38,616 nt of DNA from an uncultured Lachnospiraceae bacterium (GCA_902781325.1 CACZJD010000038.1:1-38616), one strand, 5' to 3'. Counted from the stretch's first letter, positions 9,501-16,808 are shown. Translations and numbers: made by a program. The notes: generated from the letters alone by a model not told the origin.

Positions 9501-9523
9501 AGTGTTGACAGAAAATTAAGCAT
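6518..9523 (-). CDS. Membrane-anchored, domain-permuted GH3 glycosidase
   Basis: A 1001-residue GH3 enzyme whose domains are in reversed order. Two helices at about 33-51 and 62-82 flank the positive loop AKKGNR, then the alpha/beta sandwich domain comes first (about 105-450, with GGEGADLP at 237-244 holding the likely acid/base E239), followed by the fibronectin-III-like domain (about 455-570). The barrel domain comes last (about 660-950) with KHF at 815-817 and nucleophile D897 in ETDYNG. A final helix (975-994) ends in RKKKAA. By the positive-inside rule both anchors put the catalytic domains outside the cell. Permuted GH3 enzymes are known, for example from rumen Ruminococcus and Butyrivibrio; anchoring at both ends is the notable point. 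The gene follows the secreted GH3 gene after a 68-base gap with a hairpin. Confidence 0.93.
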   Translation of the reverse strand: MLNFLSTLLSPIFTPMGVSQADLNAYLNQLSGYVYAILFVIIAMIAVMIGAHWAKKGNRAIIRLVAGLGALAAVVGIVNAICFGPMYNNVSGFLNASKVNLSEETVAQSRATVQKVGEEGVVLLKNNGILPLNVEETKKLNVFGWSSTNPIYGGTGSGSSSSATAVSILQSMKDAGFEPNEGLSGMYVEYRAERPTIAMASQDWTVPEPPVSVYNDNMMKAIHEYSDTAVIVIGRSGGEGADLPTDMKAVLDGTYNPAEKVSAAPGNYGYMNAVAWNNGAYDDFEAGESYLELSVTEENLVKKVCSEFDKVIVIINANNAMELGWVDEYPQIGAVLLAPGSGITGFAALGEVMSGAVNPSGRTVDTFVKDLFATPYINNIGQMSFTNVDDLKAQIAAADPAYEGTLSFVNYVEGIYVGYKYYETASDDGAIKYEDHVQYPFGYGLSYTTFEQKIENFKADDKAVTFDVTVTNTGSVAGKDVVEVYFTPPYTDGGIEKASVNLIDFAKTDVIEPGASQTINFAINTEDMAAFDSEGIKIQGGGYILEAGEYKISLRANSHTVLAEQAFTIAADVDYSKNGRESDKIPAVNQFQEYARGDFEVLSRAGKFANYDATCGRKLTDEDFQMDDATRAKIEEYAFGTYDSTKYNDPADEMPTTGAKNGLKLADLTGKPYDDPAWDQLLDQLSFEDMATMINVGGWQTAPIESVGKVGTSDCDGPAGLSNFITGAYGSAYPAETLMAMTWNKDLAYEIGTSMGQEYQDANNYGWYGPAMNTHRSAFAGRNFEYYSEDGVLAGLIAAAEINGASTKGVYPYIKHFAMNDQETNRCSFLLTYAPEQAFREIYLKPFEIAVKKYEGTALAAMSAFNWIGTEPGCANNELLNTVLRDEWGFKGMVETDYNGSYGYQITDHCIRNGNDLMLGFNGAASNVLSDQSATAVKAMRQACKNILYTVGNSGYYTINEQTSGGLTRMQKIFYGIDALTAAIVIIPLVLVFMNRKKKAA

Positions 9524-9563
9524 TTTCTTCCTCCTTATCTATGTTGATTAATTCGATGCAGCA

Positions 9564-9590
9564 GGACGTCCGGGTCTTGCCCGGCCGTCC
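9564..9590 (-). other. Intergenic hairpin between two GH3 genes
   Basis: The arms GGACG-CCGGG (9564-9574) and CCCGG-CGTCC (9580-9590) form a ten-base-pair stem with one mismatch and a five-base loop, starting one base after the stop codon of the upstream GH3 gene. There is no T run on either side, so a full terminator is unlikely. It may act as a 3' end stabiliser or partial attenuator that adjusts the ratio of the two enzymes. Confidence 0.6.
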
Positions 9591-9591
9591 G

Positions 9592-12327
9592 TTATTCTGC
9601 TGCCGCCGTCTTTAACTTGTCGCCGAAGTCGTGGCTCTTCACCTTTGTCAGAGGTTCCGCGGAATATGTCTCGGTACGTCCGTCATTGATGACGCCTGCC
9701 CAGTTCATACCAAACGCGAAATCATAGGTGTTTCCTGCCGCGTCTTTGTAGCATTCCATATCGCGGGGAACGTCGTCTGTCTGCGCTTCGACCGCTTCCA
9801 TGGATGCCGGCTGCTGGAATACCAGAAGTCCGGCAGGCTCAATCTGGCCAAGGATCATCCGTGCGACGGAATCCGTCTTCTGCGCGTTATAGGATACGAA
9901 GATCGCATCGCAGAGCGGCTCGACTTCCGTCCAGACCATGCCTCTTTCCATGCTGACTGCCGCGATCACAGGGATGTCGCCGGCAACGGAATCAGCGTAC
10001 TGAAGCGCTTCAAGATGTCCGTAGTTGGGATCTGCCGGAGCAGTTCTTCCCTTGTAGGAACGGTTTTCCTTCACGCCGTCGACAGTGTTGCCGCTGATCG
10101 AAGGATCACGGGCGGTATCTGCTGTATACTCGGCATACTGCAGAGAAGCGGGATAATAGAAGTCCTCTATTCCTGTCAGGTCTCTGGGAGCGCCGAAAGC
10201 TGCCTGCAGGTGGGAGTTGTAGGACGCGCTGAAAGCGCCTGTCATTCCTACGAGGATATAATCGCAGCCTGCGATCTCCTCTGCGGTCGCTCTTGTAATA
10301 TCATCCTTGGTAAACTTCGGTTTTCCTTCCGCATCCGGCTCTCCTGTTGCGGTGCCGGGTTTATCCGTCACAACGTCAAAATATTTACCGAGCGTCTCGA
10401 GATCAAGTCCGGGCGCCCAGGAAGGTGTGCCTTCATTGACACCCATCATCCAGTTTGCAGAGAATCCTGTGCTGTAAACGTAAGGTACATAGACCTTCGG
10501 CTTCGCGCTCTTTGCTTCTCCGGTGAGTACGCCGTCGTTCTTGATCATGACGACAGAAGCGTCCTGTGTCTGCTGGCCGAACGCATTCGAATCCGGGCTG
10601 AAGATAATGGAATCCGCATATGCGCTGTCATTATAAGGCTGCTCGAACATTCCGAGATTCATCATCACTACGATATAGTTATATGCTGCCTTTGTGAGGA
10701 TCGCGTTTGCTTCCTCCTCGCCGATCCTGCCGGCAAGAACATTGTAGCCCTCGGCGATCGCGCCGATGCCGCCGTAACCGCCATAGCCGCCCAGGATATT
10801 CACGCCGCGCTCAAATCCGAGTGCTACGCGCTCAGGTTCGCTCAGACTCTCTGTTCCCCACAGACCGCCGGTCTTCTCTCCGAGTCCGCCGAATACGCCC
10901 CAGTCTGTGATCCTTAAACTGTCATAGCCGACTTCGTCCAAAAGGCTGTACATGAATTCATTGTAAGCGCCCGCGTACTCTCCGCCGAAGGGATTGCCGT
11001 CCTTGTCGACGTTGATCGCGTACTCAGTCATGATGCCGGATTTTCCGGTCTTTCCGGGAAGGTTGAACACGCCGTCAAAATAGGTGATCAGGTGTGCTTC
11101 CAGATTCTCTCCCGGGAATACTGTATATCTGCCTGCGTAGGTGTGGTCGTCGCGTCCGCCTTCAGTGGAGCCCGCGCCGCCGTAGTGCTTCGTGAAGCAG
11201 TATACGGACTCACTGCCCCAGCCGAGGTCTTCGCCGTTTTCATCATAAGTGGACTGCATTGCGTTGACATACGCGGTGGCAATGTCAAGCGTCAGCTGCG
11301 GGTCTTCGCCGTATGTTCCTCCCGCGCGGCTCATGATGGGCGAAGAGATGTCGACCTGCGGCCCGAGCAGTGCGGTAACACCGGCTGCGCGGTACTGTTT
11401 CGCGGTCTGCTTGCCGATCTCAGCAGCAAGTGCTGGATCCATCGTAGAGGCGAGAGAAACGCTCTCAACAAGGCCCGAAATATTGCAGGGATCGATAGAG
11501 ATCATTGCGGGAATGCCGTAGAAGCAGCTCTCCGCCACTTCCTGAAGCGCGTTTGTCCACTTCGCATGGGCTCCGCCGCCGTTGGAGATCGCACGGGTAA
11601 CACCGCCTCTTCCGCCGGCCTTGAGATAAACAGCCGATGCGTCGTCCGCAGTGAGAGGCTCTGTCGTGAAATCGCCGTCCCAGCCGCCATGTGCCAGCAT
11701 CAGCGCCTTTTCCTCGCCTTTCATCTGCTCCGCCAGATTCAGCGCGCGCTCTTCCGCGGGCTTTCGCCAGTCTTCATATTCGTCCAGGCTTCCGTTCTGG
11801 TTGAGATCCTTGAAGGCCAATCCGTCTTCTTCAATAATCTTCACGCCGGATTTCTGGGACAGGCCGAGGGTCGCCCCGCCTTCATTTTCAATCTTCACCC
11901 AGTTGTCAGGTGTGACCGTCACCGTATACTTCGCGCCTGCGCCGGGCTCGGGAACATAGTTCTCCGCGTTCGCCGCGAGTTCTGCCGCTGCTGCGCCTGT
12001 TGATGCAGCGGCATCGCCGCCGGTTCCCTTATACGGGTCGCTCGTATCGCCGCCGGTCCCCTTGTAAGGATCGCTGTTGTCGCCGCCGCCCTTGTAAGGA
12101 TCGCTCGTGTCGGATCCTTCCGTCTGAGCAGCCTGCTCTGCCGCTGCAGCAGCCGCGGCATCGCCCGCCGCCTTACGGGAGCCGGACGAAGGTTTCGGCT
12201 CTTCCGTGAGGATCAGCTTGTACGGATCATCCGCCGATCCCTCTGACGCGAGCGCTGGTATTACCGCGTTCGACATCATCGTGATCATAAGGGCAGCTGA
12301 TAAGATTAGTGCCAGATTTTTTCTCAT
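9592..12327 (-). CDS. Secreted GH3-family glycosidase with repeat-containing N-terminal linker
   Basis: A 911-residue protein starting with a classical signal peptide (MRKN, hydrophobic core to about 25, likely cleavage after ALA at 27). Residues 30-115 are low-complexity and contain four DPYK copies, three of them in a tandem SDPYKG unit at about 75-101. The GH3 catalytic barrel follows (about 170-560); DLNQNGSLDEYEDW (174-187) and the KHYGG at 380-384 are typical, and the nucleophile is D475 in RITDWG. The alpha/beta sandwich spans about 590-880; no fibronectin-III-like domain is evident. It is the first gene of the GH3 operon, with GGGGAGGA upstream of the ATG. The substrate is probably a beta-glucoside or beta-xyloside, but that is not resolvable here. 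Confidence 0.9.
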   Translation of the reverse strand: MRKNLALILSAALMITMMSNAVIPALASEGSADDPYKLILTEEPKPSSGSRKAAGDAAAAAAAEQAAQTEGSDTSDPYKGGGDNSDPYKGTGGDTSDPYKGTGGDAAASTGAAAAELAANAENYVPEPGAGAKYTVTVTPDNWVKIENEGGATLGLSQKSGVKIIEEDGLAFKDLNQNGSLDEYEDWRKPAEERALNLAEQMKGEEKALMLAHGGWDGDFTTEPLTADDASAVYLKAGGRGGVTRAISNGGGAHAKWTNALQEVAESCFYGIPAMISIDPCNISGLVESVSLASTMDPALAAEIGKQTAKQYRAAGVTALLGPQVDISSPIMSRAGGTYGEDPQLTLDIATAYVNAMQSTYDENGEDLGWGSESVYCFTKHYGGAGSTEGGRDDHTYAGRYTVFPGENLEAHLITYFDGVFNLPGKTGKSGIMTEYAINVDKDGNPFGGEYAGAYNEFMYSLLDEVGYDSLRITDWGVFGGLGEKTGGLWGTESLSEPERVALGFERGVNILGGYGGYGGIGAIAEGYNVLAGRIGEEEANAILTKAAYNYIVVMMNLGMFEQPYNDSAYADSIIFSPDSNAFGQQTQDASVVMIKNDGVLTGEAKSAKPKVYVPYVYSTGFSANWMMGVNEGTPSWAPGLDLETLGKYFDVVTDKPGTATGEPDAEGKPKFTKDDITRATAEEIAGCDYILVGMTGAFSASYNSHLQAAFGAPRDLTGIEDFYYPASLQYAEYTADTARDPSISGNTVDGVKENRSYKGRTAPADPNYGHLEALQYADSVAGDIPVIAAVSMERGMVWTEVEPLCDAIFVSYNAQKTDSVARMILGQIEPAGLLVFQQPASMEAVEAQTDDVPRDMECYKDAAGNTYDFAFGMNWAGVINDGRTETYSAEPLTKVKSHDFGDKLKTAAAE

Positions 12328-12424
12328 TATCCTGTTCCTCCCCTTGTATTGTGTGCCAAAAGCTACAGTACATATATTCTATTATTTTACCAATACTGCC
12401 TCTTTGATAGGCGGTTCTGACATG

Positions 12425-12435
12425 AAACGTCGTTT
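12425..12435. promoter_or_regulatory. Possible operator upstream of the GH3 operon
   Basis: An odd-centred palindrome AAACG-T-CGTTT lies about 100 bases upstream of the secreted GH3 gene. Its shape, with central CG pairs, is reminiscent of LacI-family operators, but no promoter can be placed with confidence next to it and the site is short enough to occur by chance. Confidence 0.25.
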
Positions 12436-12451
12436 TTTGATCACAAACGGT

Positions 12452-12483
12452 AAAGGCATGCCGGCGTGAACCGGCATGCCTTT
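12452..12483 (-). terminator. Terminator-like hairpin after the histidine kinase gene
   Basis: A perfect 13-base inverted repeat, AAAGGCATGCCGG (12452-12464) and its complement (12471-12483), with a six-base loop, lies 8 bases after the stop of the kinase gene. The 3' T tract on the minus strand is short (TTTACCGTTTG), so termination may be partial. It separates the two-component operon from the GH3 operon. Confidence 0.75.
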
Positions 12484-12491
12484 GAGACTGC

Positions 12492-13793
12492 TTAAATGGG
12501 TATCAGGATGTTAAGCCTGAACCACCCGTCCTCTGCTTTATGGGTGACATGGCCCCCGTATTTTCCTACTACGTACTTGATTCCCTTGAGCCCGTAGCCG
12601 TGATTCTTTTTGTCCTTCTTTGTCGTCAGGAGCGAGTCCTCCGATTCGATCAGAGCCGTCCCGAGCGTATTGGCAATGTTGATGAAAATGAAATTCTTCT
12701 GTGCTGAGACCGAGACATGGATCAGCCTTTTCTGCGGATCCGGGATCATCACCACACTTTCCAGCGCGTTGTCGAGAGCGTTTCCGAAGATCGTGCAAAT
12801 ATCCGCCACATGGAGCTTGTTCAAAAGAGCGCCGTCCGCCACGCATGTGATCCTGACGTCCAGCTGCCTCGCTCTTCTGAGTTTTGCAGAGAGTATGGTG
12901 TCAAATACCGCGTTGCCCGTCCGCTGGGGAAGCCACCATTTGTCGAGCTCATTCTCGATTCTGTCCAGCCATGCCTCTTTTTTCTGTTCATTGGTCTCGC
13001 CGCGCAGGCCGTCGATCTGGTGCTTCAGGTCGTGCTGCATCATATGGAGCATTTCTTCACTTTCCTGATAATTGCGGAACTGCTCATACTGGCTGCTGAG
13101 AACATGGCGCATGGCATACAGTTCTTTCTGGGTAAGAATCTCGGATATATTGATCTGAAACCCCCAGTAGACAGCGACTCCAAATCCGTCTGCCAGCGTC
13201 CGGATCACGAAGATATCTTCTGCAAGCCGCCCCGAAAACGGGGATCCTGACAGAAAAAACGACAGGTTGCTGAACGCGAACATAAATAACATGAGAATAG
13301 ATATTGATGTGACTTCTTTCCAGGTCAGGCTCTTTACATATTCCTCTGTGATATGCCGCTTGGAAAGGCAATAAAAAAGAAAAAAGACGATCGCGTAAAC
13401 GGTCACCAGCAGCAACGCGGAGAATGCCGCGCTGATCGGGATGCGTTTCAGCAGCCAGAAATGCAGCTGCCATTCAAGCGACGCCGCAAATTCAGCGTGC
13501 AGAAATGCAGCTGCCGCCCCGTAGACCGCTCCCTTGGCCGAAATATCGGCGCACAGAAAGATATAGATACACATAAAGAAGAATGCCGCGGCCATAACCA
13601 GGATCCATACGATCCCGGCTTCGATATCGTCGGTCATCGTCAAAAAACCGCACTGCAGGACAACAGCGGCTGCACTGATCGCAATAAACGGCGCGGTCTG
13701 AACCTTCCTGCGGCAGTTCAGCAATACAACGAGGCAGGCTGCCCATTCAGCCAGGCCGGTGTATAATCGCGGGATATCGTTGATCTGCTCCAT
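12492..13793 (-). CDS. GHKL-type sensor histidine kinase (AgrC/ComD-like)
   Basis: A 433-residue membrane sensor. About six hydrophobic helices occupy residues 10-215, followed by a dimerisation segment with the phospho-acceptor H254 in MMQHDLKHQ, a helical linker, and a GHKL ATPase domain from about 320 with N-box NALDN (338-342) and G-box HGYGLKG (398-404). This layout is that of peptide-sensing kinases such as AgrC and ComD. It sits 18 bases downstream of the LytTR response regulator gene and is its evident partner. No agrB/agrD-type peptide genes adjoin it; the nearest GG-leader product is encoded about 3.4 kb away. The signal is unknown. Confidence 0.9.
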   Translation of the reverse strand: MEQINDIPRLYTGLAEWAACLVVLLNCRRKVQTAPFIAISAAAVVLQCGFLTMTDDIEAGIVWILVMAAAFFFMCIYIFLCADISAKGAVYGAAAAFLHAEFAASLEWQLHFWLLKRIPISAAFSALLLVTVYAIVFFLFYCLSKRHITEEYVKSLTWKEVTSISILMLFMFAFSNLSFFLSGSPFSGRLAEDIFVIRTLADGFGVAVYWGFQINISEILTQKELYAMRHVLSSQYEQFRNYQESEEMLHMMQHDLKHQIDGLRGETNEQKKEAWLDRIENELDKWWLPQRTGNAVFDTILSAKLRRARQLDVRITCVADGALLNKLHVADICTIFGNALDNALESVVMIPDPQKRLIHVSVSAQKNFIFINIANTLGTALIESEDSLLTTKKDKKNHGYGLKGIKYVVGKYGGHVTHKAEDGWFRLNILIPI

Positions 13794-13811
13794 TTCTCCT
13801 CCGCCTTTTCG

Positions 13812-14522
13812 TCATAACAGTGTGCTGCCCATATAATCGGTCAATACATTCATAAATTCCTTCTTTTTGGAACGGCTGACCGGGACATTGTAGCTGCCGA
13901 TGCGGCAGATTCCGTCCGAAAAAGAATCGATCTTATCGAGATTGATGATGTATCCCTTTCCGCAGCGATAAAATCCGAATCCCCTGAGCAGGTCTTCGAC
14001 TTCGCGCATATTCATTCGGGAAGTGAGTTTGCCTGTCGTCGTATAAAAATGCACGTTATGTCTTTCACTCTCTACAAACAATATTTGGGACGCCGACAAT
14101 TTATACAGGCCGCCGTCGGCATGGACCATGAGATGATAGTCCCTGCTCCTGCCCCGCCGGGCGACAGCCCGGTCAAGTTTCTGCGAAAACGCAAAATACT
14201 CGACAGGTTTGACGACATAGTCCAGCGCATCGACCTCATACCCGCGGACCGCGTAATCAGATCTGTTTGTGATAAAAATGATCAGTACCTCGGGATCCCG
14301 TTTACGGATCATCTCGGCTGCGGTCATCCCATCCATAAACTTCATTTGTATATCCATCAGGATAATATCAAAGCCGCCCCGGTAATTATCCGCGATCTCT
14401 GAGCCGTCCCGGTAATGTCTGATCTTAAACTGATGGGAAGAATCCCTCTCATAGCGATGAATGAACTCCTCCAGCATCTTCGCATAAATCTCTTCGTCCT
14501 CAACAATTGCGATCTGATACAT
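13812..14522 (-). CDS. LytTR-family response regulator
   Basis: A 236-residue regulator. The receiver domain (1-120) has the acidic pocket EDEE near residues 8-11, phospho-acceptor D57 in LMDIQM, T85 and K105 in VVKP. The LytTR DNA-binding domain spans about 131-232, with the family pattern ILFVESERHNVHFYT near 147-161 and SFYRC-like FGFYRCGKGYIINL near 186. LytTR proteins typically bind two 9-base direct repeats about 21 bases apart. It is the first gene of the pair with the GHKL kinase downstream. Targets are not shown by the sequence; the broken WYL gene ends 40 bases upstream on the same strand, so the two may have shared a transcript. Confidence 0.92.
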   Translation of the reverse strand: MYQIAIVEDEEIYAKMLEEFIHRYERDSSHQFKIRHYRDGSEIADNYRGGFDIILMDIQMKFMDGMTAAEMIRKRDPEVLIIFITNRSDYAVRGYEVDALDYVVKPVEYFAFSQKLDRAVARRGRSRDYHLMVHADGGLYKLSASQILFVESERHNVHFYTTTGKLTSRMNMREVEDLLRGFGFYRCGKGYIINLDKIDSFSDGICRIGSYNVPVSRSKKKEFMNVLTDYMGSTLL

Positions 14523-14562
14523 CTTCCGGCTCTCCTCTGCCTCCGGCGCGGATTCTCTCGAA

Positions 14563-15506
14563 TTACTCCTGCATCTGCGCCGCGGCTGCCTTCACCATAG
14601 CCATGTACTTGTCCTGAATCTCCTGCGGCTCCGCGATCTTCACCTTTCCCTCGAAAGGAAAAACCCAGCCGTAAAAAGTCGGACTGTCCGCGACGCTGAC
14701 CTTCGCGAAAAAAGTCTCCTCCGACGCCGGCCGGGTCTCTACATCCTCGCCGAACTGATCGACGATGTATTTCATCATTTCATTGCGGCACTCGAGGACC
14801 ACTTCCACTTCTTCTCCCGCAAACATGCGGAACTGATGCTGCACATATTCGTCCATGTCAAAGCCCGCAGGCATAGGCACAGCAGTCTCCTGCGTCATCT
14901 CCGTATTGCACATGCGGTCTACACGGTAGTTGACCATTATCTGCCTGTCATCCGAAAAGGCCAGCATATAATAGTGGTTGTCGTCCCAGACCAGCGCGTA
15001 GGGGCTCACACAATATTTCGCCCCGTCGCGGCGCAGGAGTTTCTCCTTGTCCCCGCTGTATTCATAATATTGAAAGCAGATCTTTTTCCCCTCATCGATG
15101 GCGTCAGTGATCGCGTCCACAGTATAGTAAATCTGATGATTGTCCGCTTTGACCCGGTCCGCCGCGTAAAGGTGACGCCGGATCTTCTCCGCCTGGCCGT
15201 GCTCTTCTCCCTGTTAATAAATCTCGAAGACGAGACCGCGTCGATCAGAAGTTTGATCTCCGGCAGCTCAAACCTGCGGTTCGCCAGGAAAAATGAATTC
15301 TGCGTGCTTCTGACCGTAACGATATCAAATCCTTCTCCGATGAGAACGTCAATATCATCCTTTACCGTTTTCCTGGAGGCATGCGCGTCTTCCGCCTGAA
15401 AGATCTTTACAAGCTCGGGCGTGGAAACAGGGTGGTTCTCATCCGTATTTTCATACAAATATTTGAGCAGCCTGAAAGGCCGCTGCTTGTTGCGGATACT
15501 GGCCAT
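14563..15506 (-). pseudogene. WYL-domain transcriptional regulator disrupted by an internal lesion
   Basis: Two reading frames together make one WYL regulator. The N-terminal frame from the ATG at 15506 encodes the winged helix-turn-helix and reads SSSRFINREKS before going out of register near 15210. The second frame resumes as HGQAEKIRRHLY and continues through the WYL domain (SPYALVWDDNHYYMLAFS, NYRVDRM) and the C-terminal WCX region to the stop at 14563. Compared with the intact paralogue at 30264-31244, about 13-15 codons that should join these blocks are missing and the frame is shifted, so a deletion of roughly 40 bases not divisible by three is likely. A restart at GTG 15120 could still make a WYL fragment without a DNA-binding domain. 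An assembly error is possible but would need to remove sequence, not just one base. Confidence 0.8.
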
Positions 15507-15611
15507 AATGTACCTCCAATAACTCTCTGAGCGTCCGGTATTGCCTTCTCTTCCCTCTGCCTTTCTATTATATCGTTTCTTTCGTAAGAATTATATAAGC
15601 ATCTGTGCCGG

Positions 15612-16394
15612 TTACTCTCCCGCTTTTTTCTTCTGGACATGGTAATTGATCATAGTAGACAGATGCTCTCCGAGAAGATGGGACCCTGCAGTGACCAGCT
15701 TCATCTTCGTCCCCGGAATGACCAGCATCTTCCCTTTCAGAGCGCCGTCTACGCCCTCCCGGGCAGCCTGCTTCGCTGTGATCTGCTTACCTGACACCGC
15801 CACTCCCGAATTCTCATTGAACGCGGTGTCCACCGGTCCGGGACACAGACAGCACACCTTCACCGGACTCTTCGCCTGCCGCAGCTCCTCGTGGATCGCC
15901 TCTGTCAGTCTCACCACATAATTCTTCGACGCGTAGTAGCTTGAGAAAGTCGGTCCGGACGTAAATCCCGCGCAAGAGCCGACATTTAACAGCACTCCGT
16001 GTCCGTTCTTCGCCATCAGCCTAAGGAACAGCTTGGATAAAATATGCACTGACGTCACGTTAAGGTCGATCAGGGTCAGCTCCTTCTCAAGATCTGTCTC
16101 GAGGAAACGGCCGTAAACGCCCATGCCTGCGTTATTGACTACAAAATCAATATTTTCACTGCCGGCTCCGTCGCAGGACTCCTCATAGAGCCGCATGCAC
16201 TCCTCACGCTTCGAGAGGTCTGCCGGGATCACCAGCACTTTTCTGTCCGGAAATCTGTCCAGGATCTGCCCGCGCACCTTCTCCAGCCGGTCTTCCCGCC
16301 GCGCTGTGAGGATCAGGTCATACCCCTTTACCGCCAGATATCTGGCGATCTCCAGTCCGATCCCTGCGCTGGCGCCTGTCACTAGTGCGTACAT
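15612..16394 (-). CDS. Short-chain dehydrogenase/reductase (NAD(P)-dependent)
   Basis: A 260-residue classical SDR. The Rossmann glycine motif TGASAGIG is at 6-13, NNAG at 87-90, and the catalytic set is S140, Y153 and K157 (YYASK). After the substrate loop the protein ends in a lysine-rich tail. This subgroup, with PADLS near 57-61, is close to DltE/YqjQ-like reductases of unknown substrate. It stands alone: the start has GGAAGGAG nine bases upstream, about 105 bases separate it from the broken WYL gene, and a divergent tRNA promoter lies on the other side. The cofactor preference is probably NADP given ARRE at 31-34 after the second strand. No specific pathway can be assigned. Confidence 0.88.
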   Translation of the reverse strand: MYALVTGASAGIGLEIARYLAVKGYDLILTARREDRLEKVRGQILDRFPDRKVLVIPADLSKREECMRLYEESCDGAGSENIDFVVNNAGMGVYGRFLETDLEKELTLIDLNVTSVHILSKLFLRLMAKNGHGVLLNVGSCAGFTSGPTFSSYYASKNYVVRLTEAIHEELRQAKSPVKVCCLCPGPVDTAFNENSGVAVSGKQITAKQAAREGVDGALKGKMLVIPGTKMKLVTAGSHLLGEHLSTMINYHVQKKKAGE

Positions 16395-16484
16395 AATCTA
16401 TTCTCCTTCCACGATCGCGCTCCCGCGGGAGCATGTATTTCACTAATCCATTTTACTATATCAAAAAATAATGCCGTTTTGTAT

Positions 16485-16513
16485 TTGACAAGCACACCTG
16501 TTTTAGGTAAAAT
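16485..16513 (+). promoter_or_regulatory. Sigma-70-type promoter of the tRNA-Leu locus
   Basis: A consensus -35 TTGACA (16485-16490), a 17-base spacer and a -10 TAAAAT (16508-16513, five of six matches) end 11 bases before the mature 5' end of the tRNA. This is a strong stable-RNA-type promoter and indicates that the locus is expressed. Confidence 0.85.
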
Positions 16514-16524
16514 AGCATCTGTTC

Positions 16525-16607
16525 GCAGGAGTGGCGGAATGGCAGACGCGCAGGCTTCAGGTGCCTGTTATGGCAACATAGTGTGGGTTCAAGTCCCATC
16601 TCCTGAG
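16525..16607 (+). tRNA. tRNA-Leu(CAG) with irregular 3' acceptor end
   Basis: A class II tRNA with D-arm, anticodon stem CAGGC/GCCTG and loop TTCAGGT giving anticodon CAG, a long variable arm (TATG-GCAA-CATA) and a T-arm with TTCAAGT (16588-16594). The acceptor strand GCAGGAG pairs with CTCCTGA: six pairs are sound, but the terminal pair is G1-A72 and the discriminator would be G, whereas tRNA-Leu needs A73. The expected end CTCCTGCA is missing, apparently because a second tRNA fragment is fused immediately downstream. No CCA is encoded. It may still fold, but correct processing and charging are doubtful. Confidence 0.8.
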
Positions 16608-16664
16608 CAAGACTAAGGATCTTGTGGTGGGTACACCGTGTGGGTTCAAGTCCCATCTTCCGCA
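16608..16664 (+). pseudogene. 3' half of a second tRNA-Leu(AAG), fused to the first
   Basis: Directly after the first tRNA comes an anticodon stem CAAGA/TCTTG around the loop CTAAGGA (anticodon AAG at 16615-16617), a variable arm GGTG-GGTA-CACC, a T-arm identical to that of the first tRNA, and a normal 3' end CTTCCGC with discriminator A at 16664. The 5' acceptor strand and D-arm, expected as GCGGAAG and so on, are absent. This is a truncated tRNA-Leu, from deletion between tandem genes or left by an integration event using the tRNA 3' half. Confidence 0.8.
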
Positions 16665-16677
16665 GTCAGACCTGAAT

Positions 16678-16708
16678 AAAGGCTGTCGCGTAAGCGGCAG
16701 CCTTTTTT
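16678..16708 (+). terminator. Terminator of the tRNA locus, probably bidirectional
   Basis: The stem GGCTGTCGC (16681-16689) with GCGGCAGCC (16694-16702) and a GTAA-type tetraloop is followed by six T at 16703-16708. On the minus strand the same stem is followed by TTTATT, so it may also end the small-gene transcript that reads toward it. Confidence 0.92.
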
Positions 16709-16732
16709 CTAATCTTTTAAAAATCCTGCGTC

Positions 16733-16804
16733 TCAGGCGATCACCTGCATGCTCATACACAGCACTGCGGCAATTCCGAGAAGCCAGCTGATTACCTTTA
16801 TCAT
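16733..16804 (-). CDS. 23-residue hydrophobic peptide, coupled to the upstream small gene
   Basis: A short reading frame encodes MIKVISWLLGIAAVLCMSMQ followed by VIA: a lysine near the start and then one hydrophobic stretch long enough to span or sit in the membrane. Its ATG lies four bases after the stop of the 34-residue gene, and a GGAGG inside the end of that gene is positioned nine bases upstream, so translational coupling is plausible. I do not recognise it. Small peptides of this kind include type I toxins, membrane regulators and spurious frames; the good ribosome binding site and placement favour a real gene. Confidence 0.5.
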   Translation of the reverse strand: MIKVISWLLGIAAVLCMSMQVIA

Positions 16805-16808
16805 AAGA

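Noticed and set aside
16456-16760. Antisense frames with repeated MGLEPT
   Set aside because: They are reverse translations of the T-arms of the two tRNA-Leu sequences, a well known source of spurious proteins; no ribosome binding site.
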